Assembly: GCF_007679045.1 (NCBI RefSeq)
Contig: NZ_VEFS01000001.1
Coordinates: 720,610 to 784,609 of the forward strand
DNA from: Microbacterium sp. BH-3-3-3
Lineage (GTDB): Bacteria > Actinomycetota > Actinomycetes > Actinomycetales > Microbacteriaceae
Direction of reading: 5' to 3'
DNA: 64,000 nucleotides
A model generated the notes under the pieces. That model was not told the origin of the DNA. It ran no database searches and saw only the letters and a program-made list of their open reading frames with translations. Position numbers and translations under genes: made by a program. Below, one piece after another: positions 51,329 through 61,315 of this stretch. Numbering within the stretch: position 1 is the first letter of the stretch; every line of letters begins with the position of its first letter.

Positions 51329-51346
51329 TCCGAGTGTAGAGAAGCG

Positions 51347-51373
51347 TTGGCACTCACGCAACGCGAGTGCCAA
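51347..51373. promoter_or_regulatory. CIRCE element 2, variant
   Basis: TTGGCACTC (51347-51355), nine bases, GAGTGCCAA (51365-51373): a perfect inverted repeat differing from canonical CIRCE by one symmetrical change (A to G / T to C). It lies 45 bp from element 1 and 27 bp from the start of the divergent methyltransferase gene, which it might also control. Confidence 0.85.
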
Positions 51374-51399
51374 CACGGCCGCCCGCCTAGGCTGAATCG

Positions 51400-52587
51400 G
51401 TGGACACCAGCGAGCTGACCGCCCTGCTCACGCCCGAGGGCCTGCGCCTCCTCGACGAGGCCGGACCCATCGCCTCGACCGACGACGCCGCCCGCACGGT
51501 GTCGCGCCTGCGCGCCGCGGGTCACTCCCCCGACCTCGTCTCGGCGGTCGTCGGGCAGGCACGGCTGCGGGTCAAGGCGGCGACGAAGTTCGGCCCGTTC
51601 GCCGAACGCATGCTCTTCACCCGCGCAGGCCTCGAGCAGGCGACACGTTTGTCGATCGCGGCCCGCCACGCCGGCCGCTTTCGCGCCGCCCGCATCGACA
51701 GCGTCGCCGACCTCGGCTGCGGGATCGGCGGCGACGCCCTCGGGATGGCGGGCATCGGCGTCCGCGTGCACGCCGTCGACGCCGACGAGGTCACCGCGGC
51801 GATCGCGGCGTACAACCTCGCTCCGTTCGGCGATGCGGCCTCTGTCACCCACGCGCGCGCGGAAGACGTCGACCTCAGCGGGACGGATGCCGTGTGGCTC
51901 GACCCCGCGCGACGCACGGCGGGCCATTCCGAGACGCGCCAGGTGTCGGCCGCCGAGTGGTCGCCCTCTCTCGAGTGGGTGTTCGAGCTGCTGAAGACGA
52001 AACCGGGCGGAGTGAAGCTCGGGCCGGGCTTCGACCGCGCCCAGATCCCCGACGACCTCGAGGCGCAGTGGATCAGCGCCGACGGCTCGACCATCGAGCT
52101 CGTGCTCTGGTCGGGCTCCCTCGCCCGCGAAGGCGTGCGGCGCGCCGCCCTCGTCGTGCGCGGGAGCGACGCGTGGGAGCTCACGGCGCCCGCCGACACC
52201 CCCGACGTCGAGGTGCGCGAGCTCGGCGCTTTCGTGCACGAACCCGACGGCGCCGTCATCCGCGCGCGCCTCATCGGCGAGGTCGCCCGAGCGCTGGATG
52301 CCGGGATGCTGGCGCCCGGCATCGCCTACCTCACCTCCGATGCGGCGCTGACGAGTCCGTTCGTGTCGTCGTTCCGCGTGCGGGAGCAGCTGCCCGCCGA
52401 CCCCAAGAAGCTCGCGCAGGCGCTTCGCGCGCGCGGCATCGGCACCCTCGAGATCAAGAAGCGCGGCGTCGACGTCGACCCGGCGGTGCTGCGCAAGAAG
52501 CTGTCGCTGCGCGGCGACGAGTCGGCGACGCTGATCCTCACCCGCGTGGGCTCGAAGCGCCTCGCCCTGCTGGCCGACCGCGTGTGA
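51400..52587 (+). CDS. Class I SAM-dependent methyltransferase with THUMP-like domain
   Basis: A 395-residue protein. The methyltransferase fold is in the middle: SVADLGCGIGGDALGMAGIGVRVHAVDADEV (about 102-132, with the SAM-binding GCGIGGD) and the catalytic-loop-like DAVWLDPARRT near 165. The C-terminal 80 residues are the THUMP-like domain seen in this actinobacterial family (KKLAQALRARGIGTLEIKKRGVDVDPAVLRKKL). RNA is the likely substrate. It starts at a GTG, divergent from groES. Confidence 0.85.
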   Translation: MDTSELTALLTPEGLRLLDEAGPIASTDDAARTVSRLRAAGHSPDLVSAVVGQARLRVKAATKFGPFAERMLFTRAGLEQATRLSIAARHAGRFRAARIDSVADLGCGIGGDALGMAGIGVRVHAVDADEVTAAIAAYNLAPFGDAASVTHARAEDVDLSGTDAVWLDPARRTAGHSETRQVSAAEWSPSLEWVFELLKTKPGGVKLGPGFDRAQIPDDLEAQWISADGSTIELVLWSGSLAREGVRRAALVVRGSDAWELTAPADTPDVEVRELGAFVHEPDGAVIRARLIGEVARALDAGMLAPGIAYLTSDAALTSPFVSSFRVREQLPADPKKLAQALRARGIGTLEIKKRGVDVDPAVLRKKLSLRGDESATLILTRVGSKRLALLADRV

Positions 52588-52608
52588 CGGCAGACGCGCT
52601 CCTGCGCG

Positions 52609-53057
52609 TCAGACCACGGCGAGCTGCGAGAAGCCCCAGATGAGCCATCCGGCGCTGAGGACGATCGACAGCAGCGAGAGGCACAGCGACCAGACCCCCA
52701 CCCGGGTGCTGTCGTGGGGTCGCCGCAGCGAGATGATCGACAGGATCACCGCGACGGCGCCCAGCGGCAGCAGCCAGCCGGTGAAGAACGAGGCGACGAG
52801 CGCGAGGATCGCCGCCGCGAGCGCCCCCGGTGCGAGCGACAGCGGGGTCGGCGGTGCGGGCGGCACGTAGGGGATCAGGTGATCGCCGAAGGCGGCCATC
52901 TCGAGCTGGGCGGTCGGCAGTCGCTCGGGGTCGTCGTCGGCCGGGGCGGCAGCAGACCGCGACGCCTGCGCGGCGAGACGGGCGGCGTCCGACGGGTCGA
53001 GAGAAGGCACGGGCGGGGCGTCCTTGCGGGCGCGTCGCGTGGGCGGTGTGGGCTCGC

Positions 53058-53061
<4 letters not shown>
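52609..53061 (-). CDS. DUF4190-like small membrane protein
   Basis: A 150-residue protein. The first 70 residues are Pro/Ala-rich and charged; two membrane segments follow, [37 protein letters not shown] (about 76-112) and [22 protein letters not shown] (about 122-143), resembling DUF4190. The GTG at 53061 overlaps the tsaD stop (GTGA), so it is the last gene of the tsaB-rimI-tsaD operon. Its function is unknown. Confidence 0.75.
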
Positions 53062-54157
<1,096 letters not shown>

Positions 54158-54158
<1 letters not shown>

Positions 54159-54685
54159 CAGCACCATCCCTTTCCGCTGGTGGTGGTGGGTGTCTCGGAG
54201 ATCCCGGATGCCGGCGCCTGCGCACGCCGCGCGGTCCAGCCCCGCAGGTCGAGCTGCATCACGATCGCGTCGACGTCGTCGGGCTGGTAGTACCGCGGTC
54301 GTCGTCCGACCTCGACGAAGCCCTCGGAGAGGTACAGCCTCTGCGCGACCGGGTTGTCGGCGCGCACCTCGAGGAACACGTCGTGCACCTCGCGCCGCGC
54401 GGCTTCGTCGAGCAGGGCGGCGAGAAGGGCACGGCCCCGCCCCCGACCCCGCGCGGACTCGGAGATCGTGATCGTCTGGATGTCGGCATCCCGAGCCCCG
54501 CGCACCGCGCGCAGGCCCGCGTAGCCGACGAGACTCCCGGCCTCTTCGACGACGACGTACCAGCCGTGCGGCGAGGCCAGCTCTTCGCGCATCATGGCCG
54601 GGCTCCAGGCGTCGGTCGGGAACGACGCGTGCTCGAGCGCCATGATCGCGTCGAGGTCGGCGGCGGTCGCCACCCGCGTCGACAT
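54158..54685 (-). CDS. rimI: Ribosomal protein-alanine N-acetyltransferase RimI
   Basis: A 175-residue GNAT acetyltransferase. The acetyl-CoA-binding loop is [23 protein letters not shown], preceded by IQTITI and followed by [30 protein letters not shown]. The C-terminal 25 residues are an unstructured extension. It lies between tsaB and tsaD with four-base overlaps at both ends, the classic position of rimI. Confidence 0.94.
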
Positions 54686-55317
54686 CAGCTGACCCGCTTC
54701 GGCGCGTGGGCGGCGACGACGTCGGGGCTGCGCAGGTACAGCGGCTCGGGGCCGGCGAGCGTGCGATCGGCGTCGAGAGCGCGCGCTGCGGCGAGCGCGA
54801 TCATCGCGGCCGACACGCTCGTGGCGTCGTGGCGGCGTGCCCCGTGCTCCTCGAGGCGCGCGTCGAGGTCGTCGCGAGGGCTGAGAGCCGCCTCGGTCAC
54901 GCGCACGGGCAGTCCGTCGTCGTCGAGCCCGTCGTAGACGCTGTAGGCGAATTCTCTGCGGCGGGCGTCGGTCACGACGGCGAAGCGGCCGGTCTCGGTA
55001 CCGGTCAGGGCGTCGGCGAGCAGGACGCCGAGCGCGACGCCGTCGTGGCTCGGCACGGCGACCAGCGGCACGCCGCGACCAAGCGCATAGACCCGAGCGG
55101 TGGCGATGCCCACGCGCAGCCCGGTGAAGGGCCCCGGTCCCATGCCGATCGCGACATGCGTCGGCGCGGGAGCTGCGGTGGTGGCGCGTCGCAGCAGGTC
55201 GCCGATCACCTCGGCGTGCCCGAGAGGGTTGCTGCTCTGCTCCTCGGCGAGGATCTCGCCGTCGCGAGCGATGGCCGCGACAGCGGTGCCGAGCGAGGTG
55301 TCGATGCCGATGATCAC
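54685..55317 (-). CDS. tsaB: tRNA threonylcarbamoyladenosine biosynthesis protein TsaB
   Basis: A 210-residue ASKHA-fold scaffold for TsaD and TsaE. It begins [16 protein letters not shown], with the signature [24 protein letters not shown] at about 57-80. The C-terminal half is less conserved, as usual. The GTG at 55317 puts the first strand at the very start. It overlaps rimI by ATGA. Confidence 0.95.
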   Translation of the reverse strand: MIIGIDTSLGTAVAAIARDGEILAEEQSSNPLGHAEVIGDLLRRATTAAPAPTHVAIGMGPGPFTGLRVGIATARVYALGRGVPLVAVPSHDGVALGVLLADALTGTETGRFAVVTDARRREFAYSVYDGLDDDGLPVRVTEAALSPRDDLDARLEEHGARRHDATSVSAAMIALAAARALDADRTLAGPEPLYLRSPDVVAAHAPKRVS

Positions 55318-55381
55318 GGTTCCAGGGTAGTCGGCGCCTCCGACACGGCATCCGGGACCGCCTCCGCTCCGAAGAAGGGAC

Positions 55382-56344
55382 ATGGATGCCACCGACCTCG
55401 GCCTGCGCCGCGTCGTCGTTCCGACGGGGGTGGGGCCGATCGTCGTGCGCGCGGGTCGGGCGTCGGGGAACCCCGTCGCCACGGTCCTCCTGCACGGGGC
55501 CGCGGGATCGTGGCGCACGTGGGTACCGCTCATCGCGGCATCCGACGCCCTGCGCCTGCCGCTGTCCGACATCGTGGCGATCGACCTCCCCGGCTGGGGC
55601 GAGACGCCGGGCCCGGTCCCCGACCCCGCCGACCTCGCGGTCGCTGTCGCCGCCGTCGCCCGGGCACTCGGCTACCCGCGCTGGCGCATCGTCGGCCATT
55701 CCCTCGGCGGCGTGATCGCCCTCGACGTCGCCGCACGCTTCCCGAACGACACCGTCGCGGTCGGCGTGGTCTCACCGAGCGGCGCCGGAGCACGTACCGT
55801 CGGCCGGCGCCCGATCGCGAAGGCGGCGCGGTTGCCGTGGCTCGCCGGGATGGTTCTGGCCATGCGCATCCTGCGCGCGCTCGGACCGCTGTCCGCCCCG
55901 CTGCTGCGGGTCCTGCGCCGCACGGGTCTGCTGCACCGTCTGGCGCGGCCCCTGTTCCGGCATCCGGACGGGGTGGATCGGGCGGTGACCGACGCCCTCG
56001 CCACGGAGATCCGTCCGACGGCGTTCCTCGCCGCGATGCAGGCGTCGCGCACGCACGACGACGGCGTCTGGCGACGCATCTCCTGCCCCGTGCGCTCGGT
56101 CCGAGGCGAGCACGACGTCTTCGTCTCCGCCCGCGACGCACACGATTGGGCGCGCCTCATGCGCGACTACGACGACCGCGTGCTCGCCGACAGCGGCCAC
56201 TTCGCCCACGTCGAGCAGCCGGTCGAAACGCTGCGCGCCCTCCGCGAGGTGTGGTCGGCGCATCGCGCACCCGCGCGCGGTGCCGGCGGCCGACAGCGGC
56301 CCACCGGCCAGACGCGGCGTTTCAGGGACGACGCGAGATCGTGA
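55382..56344 (+). CDS. Alpha/beta hydrolase
   Basis: A 320-residue alpha/beta-hydrolase. The oxyanion HGAAGSWRTW is at about 39-48, the nucleophile elbow is GHSLGG (serine about 107), the acid is in VRGEHDVFVS, and the catalytic histidine is in DSGHFAHVEQP. No signal peptide is visible. The substrate is unknown. It is the only plus-strand gene in the t6A/wall-precursor block; its 3' end overlaps that of tsaE by 23 bp. Confidence 0.9.
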   Translation: MDATDLGLRRVVVPTGVGPIVVRAGRASGNPVATVLLHGAAGSWRTWVPLIAASDALRLPLSDIVAIDLPGWGETPGPVPDPADLAVAVAAVARALGYPRWRIVGHSLGGVIALDVAARFPNDTVAVGVVSPSGAGARTVGRRPIAKAARLPWLAGMVLAMRILRALGPLSAPLLRVLRRTGLLHRLARPLFRHPDGVDRAVTDALATEIRPTAFLAAMQASRTHDDGVWRRISCPVRSVRGEHDVFVSARDAHDWARLMRDYDDRVLADSGHFAHVEQPVETLRALREVWSAHRAPARGAGGRQRPTGQTRRFRDDARS

Positions 56345-56825
56345 CCGTCCGCGGGGCGTCGGCGTCGAGCTCGACGGTGTGCACCGCGATCTCACCGCAG
56401 GCGTTGTCGACACCGCGGCCGCCGACCTGACGCGAGATCTCGATCTCCCACCATCGGTCGGCCAAGTACTCCGCGACCCCGCGCCCCCACTCGACGATGA
56501 CGGCGGATCCGGCCACGTCGATGTCGAGGTCATCGAGTTCGACGGCCGCCCCGAGCCGGTACGCGTCGACATGCACCAGCGGAGTCCCCCCGACCAGCGA
56601 GGGGTGCGTGCGCGCGATCACGAACGTCGGACTCTGGACGGGACCCCGGATGCCGAGACCCTCGCCGATCCCCCGGGTCAGGGTCGTCTTCCCCGCCCCG
56701 AGCGGGCCGGTGAGCACCACGACGTCGCCCGGCTCGAGGACGCGACCGATCGCGCGGCCGAGCTCCTCCATGTCGCCGGGGGCGTCGATGACGCGCTCGC
56801 CCAGCAGGTCGTCCGGAATGCTCAT
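56322..56825 (-). CDS. tsaE: tRNA threonylcarbamoyladenosine biosynthesis ATPase TsaE
   Basis: A 167-residue P-loop ATPase. The Walker A is LTGPLGAGKTTLTRGIGEGLG (about 38-58), then SPTFVIARTHPS and the Walker B-like VHVDAYRL segment, with VIVEWGRG near 113. It works with TsaB and TsaD, encoded 1.5 kb upstream in the direction opposite to transcription order. It overlaps alr by ATGA. Confidence 0.94.
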   Translation of the reverse strand: MSIPDDLLGERVIDAPGDMEELGRAIGRVLEPGDVVVLTGPLGAGKTTLTRGIGEGLGIRGPVQSPTFVIARTHPSLVGGTPLVHVDAYRLGAAVELDDLDIDVAGSAVIVEWGRGVAEYLADRWWEIEISRQVGGRGVDNACGEIAVHTVELDADAPRTVTISRRP

Positions 56826-57943
56826 GCCCCGCCCTCCCGTCGCGGTACGCGCGCCCCCACCCGCGTGACGATCTCGTAGTCGATGGTGTCGGCGGCCTCC
56901 GCCCACTCGCGCGCCGAGGGCACACCCAGGGTCGGGTCGCCGAAGAGTACGACCTCGTCGCCCACGGCCACCGGGTGATCGCCGACGTCGACGACGAACT
57001 GGTCCATCGCGATGCGACCCGCGACGGTGAACCGACGACCGCCGATCGTCACGGGGCCCCGACCCGAGGCCTGTCGCGGCACGCCGTCGGCGTACCCGAG
57101 GGGCACGAGCGCGAGGGTGGTGTCGGTCGTCGTGCGGTAGTCGTAGCCGTACGAGACCCCGGTGCCGGCGGGCACGCGGCGCACGGCCGCGACGGCGCCG
57201 CGCAAGGTCATCGCGGGGCGCAGACCCAGATCGGCGGGCGTCCGGTCGTCGAACGGCGAGACGCCGTAGATGCCGATGCCGATGCGCACGCAGCCCAGCC
57301 GCGCCTCGGGAAGGGCGATCGCCGCGTTCGTCGCGGCGATGTGGCGCAGCGGAGGGGTCAGGCCGACGCCCGCGGCGAGCACGACGCCCTCCTCGAACTT
57401 CGCCAGCGCCGCCCGATCGTCGTCGATGCTCGTGTTCGACAGGTGGGAGAACAGCCCGACCACGCGCAGGCGACCGATCCGCTCCAGACGCGCGGCCTCC
57501 GAGAACACCTGCCGCCAGTCCGCCGGTGCGATGCCGTTGCGCGAGAGCCCGGTCTCGATCTTCAGGTGGACCGCGGCGGGGCGCTCGCCCTGGGCGGCCT
57601 CCGCTGCCCGCAACAGCTGGTCGAGGTCGGAGATGCCGAGCTCGACCTCGTGTCGCACGGCCTCGACGAACGACGCGCCGGGCGCGTGCAGCCACGCGAA
57701 GAGCGGGGCGCGGATGCCGGCGCGACGCAGCGCCAGGGCCTCGTCGATGTCGGAGACGCCGATGCGGGTCGCCCCTCCCCGCAGCGCCGCCTGCGCCGCG
57801 CGGAACGCACCGTGGCCGTAGCCGTCGGCCTTGACCACGGCGATGATCTCGGAGCCGGTCAGCCGGCGCAGGTGCCGGACGTTCTCGGTGATCGCGTCGA
57901 CGTCGATGAGCGCTTCGCGCAGCACCCCGGATGCCATGCTCAC
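56822..57943 (-). CDS. alr: Alanine racemase
   Basis: A 373-residue PLP enzyme that makes D-alanine for peptidoglycan. The PLP lysine lies in AVVKADGYGHGAF (K38), and the catalytic tyrosine region is GVSYGYDYRT near 260. Other segments: EVELGISDLDQLL, VGLFSHLSNT and MDQFVVDVGDHPVAVGDEVVLFGD. I choose the GTG at 57943 with GAGG seven bases before it and a GTGA overlap with the acpS stop; an ATG at 57937 is possible. Confidence 0.96.
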   Translation of the reverse strand: MSMASGVLREALIDVDAITENVRHLRRLTGSEIIAVVKADGYGHGAFRAAQAALRGGATRIGVSDIDEALALRRAGIRAPLFAWLHAPGASFVEAVRHEVELGISDLDQLLRAAEAAQGERPAAVHLKIETGLSRNGIAPADWRQVFSEAARLERIGRLRVVGLFSHLSNTSIDDDRAALAKFEEGVVLAAGVGLTPPLRHIAATNAAIALPEARLGCVRIGIGIYGVSPFDDRTPADLGLRPAMTLRGAVAAVRRVPAGTGVSYGYDYRTTTDTTLALVPLGYADGVPRQASGRGPVTIGGRRFTVAGRIAMDQFVVDVGDHPVAVGDEVVLFGDPTLGVPSAREWAEAADTIDYEIVTRVGARVPRREGGA

Positions 57944-58326
57944 GCGGTGTCCTCTCGGGTGGGTTCGATTCCGGATGCCGCCTCGGCGACCACGTAGGCC
58001 GTCGCGAGCCCGGCATCGTGCGACATCGACAGGTGCACAGCGGTGATGCCGCGTGCAGCGATGGTCGCCGCCGTCTCTCCGCTGAGCGCGAAGACGGGGC
58101 GACCCGACGGCTCCGAGGTGACCTCGATGTCGGTCCAGTGCACGCCGTCCGACCCTCCGAGGGCCTTGATGAGCGCTTCTTTCGCGGCGTACCGGGCGGC
58201 CAGCGATCGCGGCTTGAGCACGCGCTCCGCGGGGGCGAACAGACGCGGCAGCAGGCGCGGGGTGCGAGCGAGGTGCTCCTCGAACCGCGGAACGTCGACC
58301 AGGTCGACGCCGATTCCGACGATCAT
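57940..58326 (-). CDS. acpS: Holo-[acyl-carrier-protein] synthase
   Basis: A 128-residue phosphopantetheinyl transferase. The two motifs are GIGVDLVDVPRFEEHLAR (magnesium-binding aspartate at residue 8) and LAARYAAKEALIKALGG (about 47-63), with HLSMSHDAGLATAYVVAE near the end. It activates acyl carrier protein. The gene order glmS-acpS-alr is usual in Microbacteriaceae. Confidence 0.95.
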   Translation of the reverse strand: MIVGIGVDLVDVPRFEEHLARTPRLLPRLFAPAERVLKPRSLAARYAAKEALIKALGGSDGVHWTDIEVTSEPSGRPVFALSGETAATIAARGITAVHLSMSHDAGLATAYVVAEAASGIEPTREDTA

Positions 58327-58389
58327 GGGCCCTCCCCTCTCGGCATCCGTTCCATTCTGCCGGTGCCGGCGGACACCCGAGACGACGAA

Positions 58390-58417
58390 GGGGCCGGATG
58401 CCACGGCATCCGGCCCC
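58390..58417 (-). terminator. Terminator of glmS, built from the GGATGCC word pair
   Basis: GGGGCCGGATGC (58390-58401) pairs perfectly with GCATCCGGCCCC (58406-58417), loop CACG. It lies 15 bp after the glmS stop. Like the groES terminator, its stem top is an inverted pair of the frequent word CCGGATGCC. Confidence 0.85.
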
Positions 58418-58431
58418 GAAGACGACGAGTC

Positions 58432-60282
58432 CTACTCGACCGTCACCGACTTCGCCAGGTTGCGCGGCTGGTCGACGTCGAGGCCCTTCGCCTCGGCGAG
58501 GCCCATCGCGAAGATGTGCAGTGGCACCACGGCCAGCAGCGGCTCGAAGAGGGGGGCCGCGAGCGGGATGCGCAGAACCTCATCGGCGGCGGGCAGCACG
58601 GCCACGTCGCCCTCCTCGGCGATCGCGATCACGCGGGCACCGCGGGCGCGGATCTCCTCGATGTTCGAGACGACCTTCTTGTGCATCTCACCCGACCCGC
58701 GCGGGCTCGGGACGACGACGAACACGGGCTGTCCGGGCTCGATCAGCGCAATGGGACCGTGCTTGAGCTCGCCGGCGGCGAAGCCCTCGGCGTGGATGTA
58801 GGCCAGCTCCTTGAGCTTGAGCGCACCCTCGAGCGCGATCGGGTAGCCGACGTTGCGGCCGAGGAACAGCACCGAACGGGTGTCGGCCATCCAGTGCGCG
58901 AGCTGCTCGATGCGCGACTGCTCGGTCTCGAGCACGCGGGCGATCTTGCCGGGCACGGCCTCGAGCTCGGTCACGGCCTCGACGGCCACGACGGGGTCGA
59001 TGGCGCCGCGCACACGGCCCACGTGCAGCGCAAGCAGGTACAGGGCGGTGATCTGCGCGACGAAGGCCTTGGTGGAGGCCACAGCGACCTCGGGGCCGGC
59101 GTGGGTGTACACGATGGCATCCGACTCGCGCGGGATCGTGGCGCCCTGGGTGTTGCAGATCGACAGCGTCTTGGCACCGCGCGAACGTGCGTACTTCACG
59201 GCCATCAGCGTGTCCATCGTCTCGCCCGACTGGCTGATCGAGACGACGAGGGTGCGCGCGGAGAGCACGGGGTCGCGGTAGCGGAACTCGTGCGCAAGCT
59301 CGACGTCGACGGGAACACGCGTCCACGTCTCGAGCGCGTACTTGCCGACCATGCCGGCGTAGGCGGCGGTGCCGCACGCGATGACGAGGATGCGGTCGAT
59401 GTCGGCGAGGAACTCGTCCATGCCGTCGAGCTCGGGAATCTCGACGCGGCCCTCGTGGATCCGACCGCGCAGCGTGTTGGCGACGGCCTCGGGCTCCTCC
59501 GAGACCTCCTTGGCCATGAACGACGACCAGCCGCCCTTCTCGGCAGCCGAGGCGTCCCAGGTGACCTCGAACGGCTCGACCTCGACGGGCGCGCCCGAGA
59601 AGTCGGTGACCTCGACGCCCTCGGGCGTGATCGCGACGATCTCGTCCTGACCGATGGCCAGCGCGTTGCGCGTGTGCTCGACGAAGGCGGCCACGTCGGA
59701 GCCGAGGAAGTTCTCGCCCTCGCCGAGTCCGATCACCAGCGGGGAGTTGCGGCGCGCGCCGACGACGAGGCCGGGGTGGTCCTTGTGCATCGCGAGCAGC
59801 GTGTACGCGCCCTCGAGGCGCGACACGACGGCGCGGAACGCCGCGACGAGGTCACCCGTGCGGGCGTACTCGCGGCCGATCATGACCGCGGCGACCTCGG
59901 TGTCGGTCTCGCTGCGGAAGGCGAAGCCCTCTCCGACCAGCTCGCTCTTGAGTTCGGCGAAGTTCTCGATGATGCCGTTGTGGATGACGGCGAGCTTGTC
60001 GTCGTCGGCCAGGTGCGGGTGCGCGTTGGCGTCGGTCGGCCCGCCGTGCGTCGCCCACCGCGTGTGGCCGATCCCGGTGGTGCCGTCGGGCATGGGCGAC
60101 GACGCCAGGTCGTCGCGCAGCACCGCGAGCTTGCCCGCGCGCTTGCGCATGTCGAGCTGACCGTCGCCGTCGATCACGGCGATACCCGCGGAGTCGTAGC
60201 CCCGGTATTCCAGACGCGACAGCCCCGCGATGAGAATGTCCTGGCTCTGCCGAGGACCCACGTAACCGATGATTCCGCACAT
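58432..60282 (-). CDS. glmS: Glutamine-fructose-6-phosphate aminotransferase (isomerising)
   Basis: A 616-residue enzyme that makes glucosamine 6-phosphate for peptidoglycan. The Ntn glutaminase begins MCGIIGYVG with the nucleophile Cys2, followed by GIGHTRWATHGGPTDANAHPH. Two SIS sugar-binding domains occupy about 290-610 (ISQSGETMDTLMAVKYA and the second near 460), and the end is DQPRNLAKSVTVE. No riboswitch or ribozyme is possible, because only 10 bp separate it from the upstream gene end. Confidence 0.97.
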   Translation of the reverse strand: MCGIIGYVGPRQSQDILIAGLSRLEYRGYDSAGIAVIDGDGQLDMRKRAGKLAVLRDDLASSPMPDGTTGIGHTRWATHGGPTDANAHPHLADDDKLAVIHNGIIENFAELKSELVGEGFAFRSETDTEVAAVMIGREYARTGDLVAAFRAVVSRLEGAYTLLAMHKDHPGLVVGARRNSPLVIGLGEGENFLGSDVAAFVEHTRNALAIGQDEIVAITPEGVEVTDFSGAPVEVEPFEVTWDASAAEKGGWSSFMAKEVSEEPEAVANTLRGRIHEGRVEIPELDGMDEFLADIDRILVIACGTAAYAGMVGKYALETWTRVPVDVELAHEFRYRDPVLSARTLVVSISQSGETMDTLMAVKYARSRGAKTLSICNTQGATIPRESDAIVYTHAGPEVAVASTKAFVAQITALYLLALHVGRVRGAIDPVVAVEAVTELEAVPGKIARVLETEQSRIEQLAHWMADTRSVLFLGRNVGYPIALEGALKLKELAYIHAEGFAAGELKHGPIALIEPGQPVFVVVPSPRGSGEMHKKVVSNIEEIRARGARVIAIAEEGDVAVLPAADEVLRIPLAAPLFEPLLAVVPLHIFAMGLAEAKGLDVDQPRNLAKSVTVE

Positions 60283-60292
60283 GGGGTCGAGT

Positions 60293-61315
60293 CTACGTGG
60301 CAGGCCTGAGTGAACCCCTCCGCAGCGAGGCGAGGCGCCCGCCCAGTCGCATCCACGACCCGTCTCTGACCAGCAGCAGGTCGAGGGCGATCATCATGAG
60401 CGAGAACGGCCACAGCCCCAGCAGGATCGCGATGCCCAGGTGCATCCCGGTGATGAGGAACACCGCGGCGTACCGCGTGGGCTTCCACAGGATCATGAGC
60501 GGGAACAGCATCTGCACCCACAGGGCGAGCCACGTGGCCAGCGCGACCATGGGCGCGGACTGCCACGCCAGCTGGCTGAGCGCCGGGAGCACATGGAACT
60601 GCTCGATGCTCAACGCGTAGTAGATCGCCGTTCCGTTCAACCACTCCTCGCCTTGGAACTTCAGCACGCTCGAGACGAAGTACACGAGCAGGATCTGGAA
60701 GACGCAGAGGATCAGCACCGTGTTGTGCAGCCACGCCCCGAGCCACATCGGCACCCACGCCGGTCGCCGCCGCGCCCAGAACGAGGCACGGGCGCCTCGT
60801 CGGTGGCGCACCCACGCATCGACCGAGAAATGCCGGCTGAGGTCGGCGAACACCACGAACACCAGCACGATGCGCATGAGCGTGTCGCCGCCGTTGCCGA
60901 GCAGCGTCGTGTTCGTCGACAGGCCGACCCACAACACCATCAGCACGGGGGTGACCCACCGGGTCTTGAAGCCGGCGACGAACACCACCGCGAGCACGAT
61001 GAGGAGGTGGAAGCAGATCTCGAAGACCACCGCGTTGTCTTTCGGGAAGAACACGCGCAGCGGCTCCCACCAGCCCCGCCGGCTCGCCTCGGGCTCCACC
61101 CACCAGGCGCCCGCTCCCCACAGGTACTGCCGGTCGGCGTAGCTGGGCACCAGCACGATGAGCATCGACAGCCCCATCAGGATGCGCAGGATCGAGAAGC
61201 CGATCGTGGCGTGCGGCCGGTCCATGAGCCACGCCACGAACCGCGGCCACAGCGCCGAGGGCCGAAGCCTCTCGCGCAGCGGTTGCGGGCGGGCGACGGA
61301 TGCCGTTGTGTTCAT
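60293..61315 (-). CDS. HTTM domain membrane protein (vitamin K carboxylase-like)
   Basis: A 340-residue membrane protein with about eight segments, the HTTM domain shared with vitamin-K-dependent gamma-glutamyl carboxylase. The stretch VYFVSSVLKFQGEEWLNGTA (about 211-230) aligns from memory with the human GGCX segment around its catalytic lysine (K218); K219 here falls at that position. The start at 61315 overlaps the DUF5819 stop in ATGA, so translation is coupled. Bacterial stand-alone HTTM proteins have no proven reaction. The Asp-rich LPXTG protein first in the operon is a candidate partner. Confidence 0.85.
   Translation of the reverse strand: MNTTASVARPQPLRERLRPSALWPRFVAWLMDRPHATIGFSILRILMGLSMLIVLVPSYADRQYLWGAGAWWVEPEASRRGWWEPLRVFFPKDNAVVFEICFHLLIVLAVVFVAGFKTRWVTPVLMVLWVGLSTNTTLLGNGGDTLMRIVLVFVVFADLSRHFSVDAWVRHRRGARASFWARRRPAWVPMWLGAWLHNTVLILCVFQILLVYFVSSVLKFQGEEWLNGTAIYYALSIEQFHVLPALSQLAWQSAPMVALATWLALWVQMLFPLMILWKPTRYAAVFLITGMHLGIAILLGLWPFSLMMIALDLLLVRDGSWMRLGGRLASLRRGSLRPAT

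Noticed and set aside
60283..60292. glmS ribozyme or riboswitch
   Set aside because: Only 10 bp lie between glmS and the preceding gene end, and glmS ribozymes are not known from this group.
57931..60309. Long plus-strand open frame opposite glmS and acpS
   Set aside because: It is the mirror of two certain genes; composition and lack of motifs mark it as a shadow.
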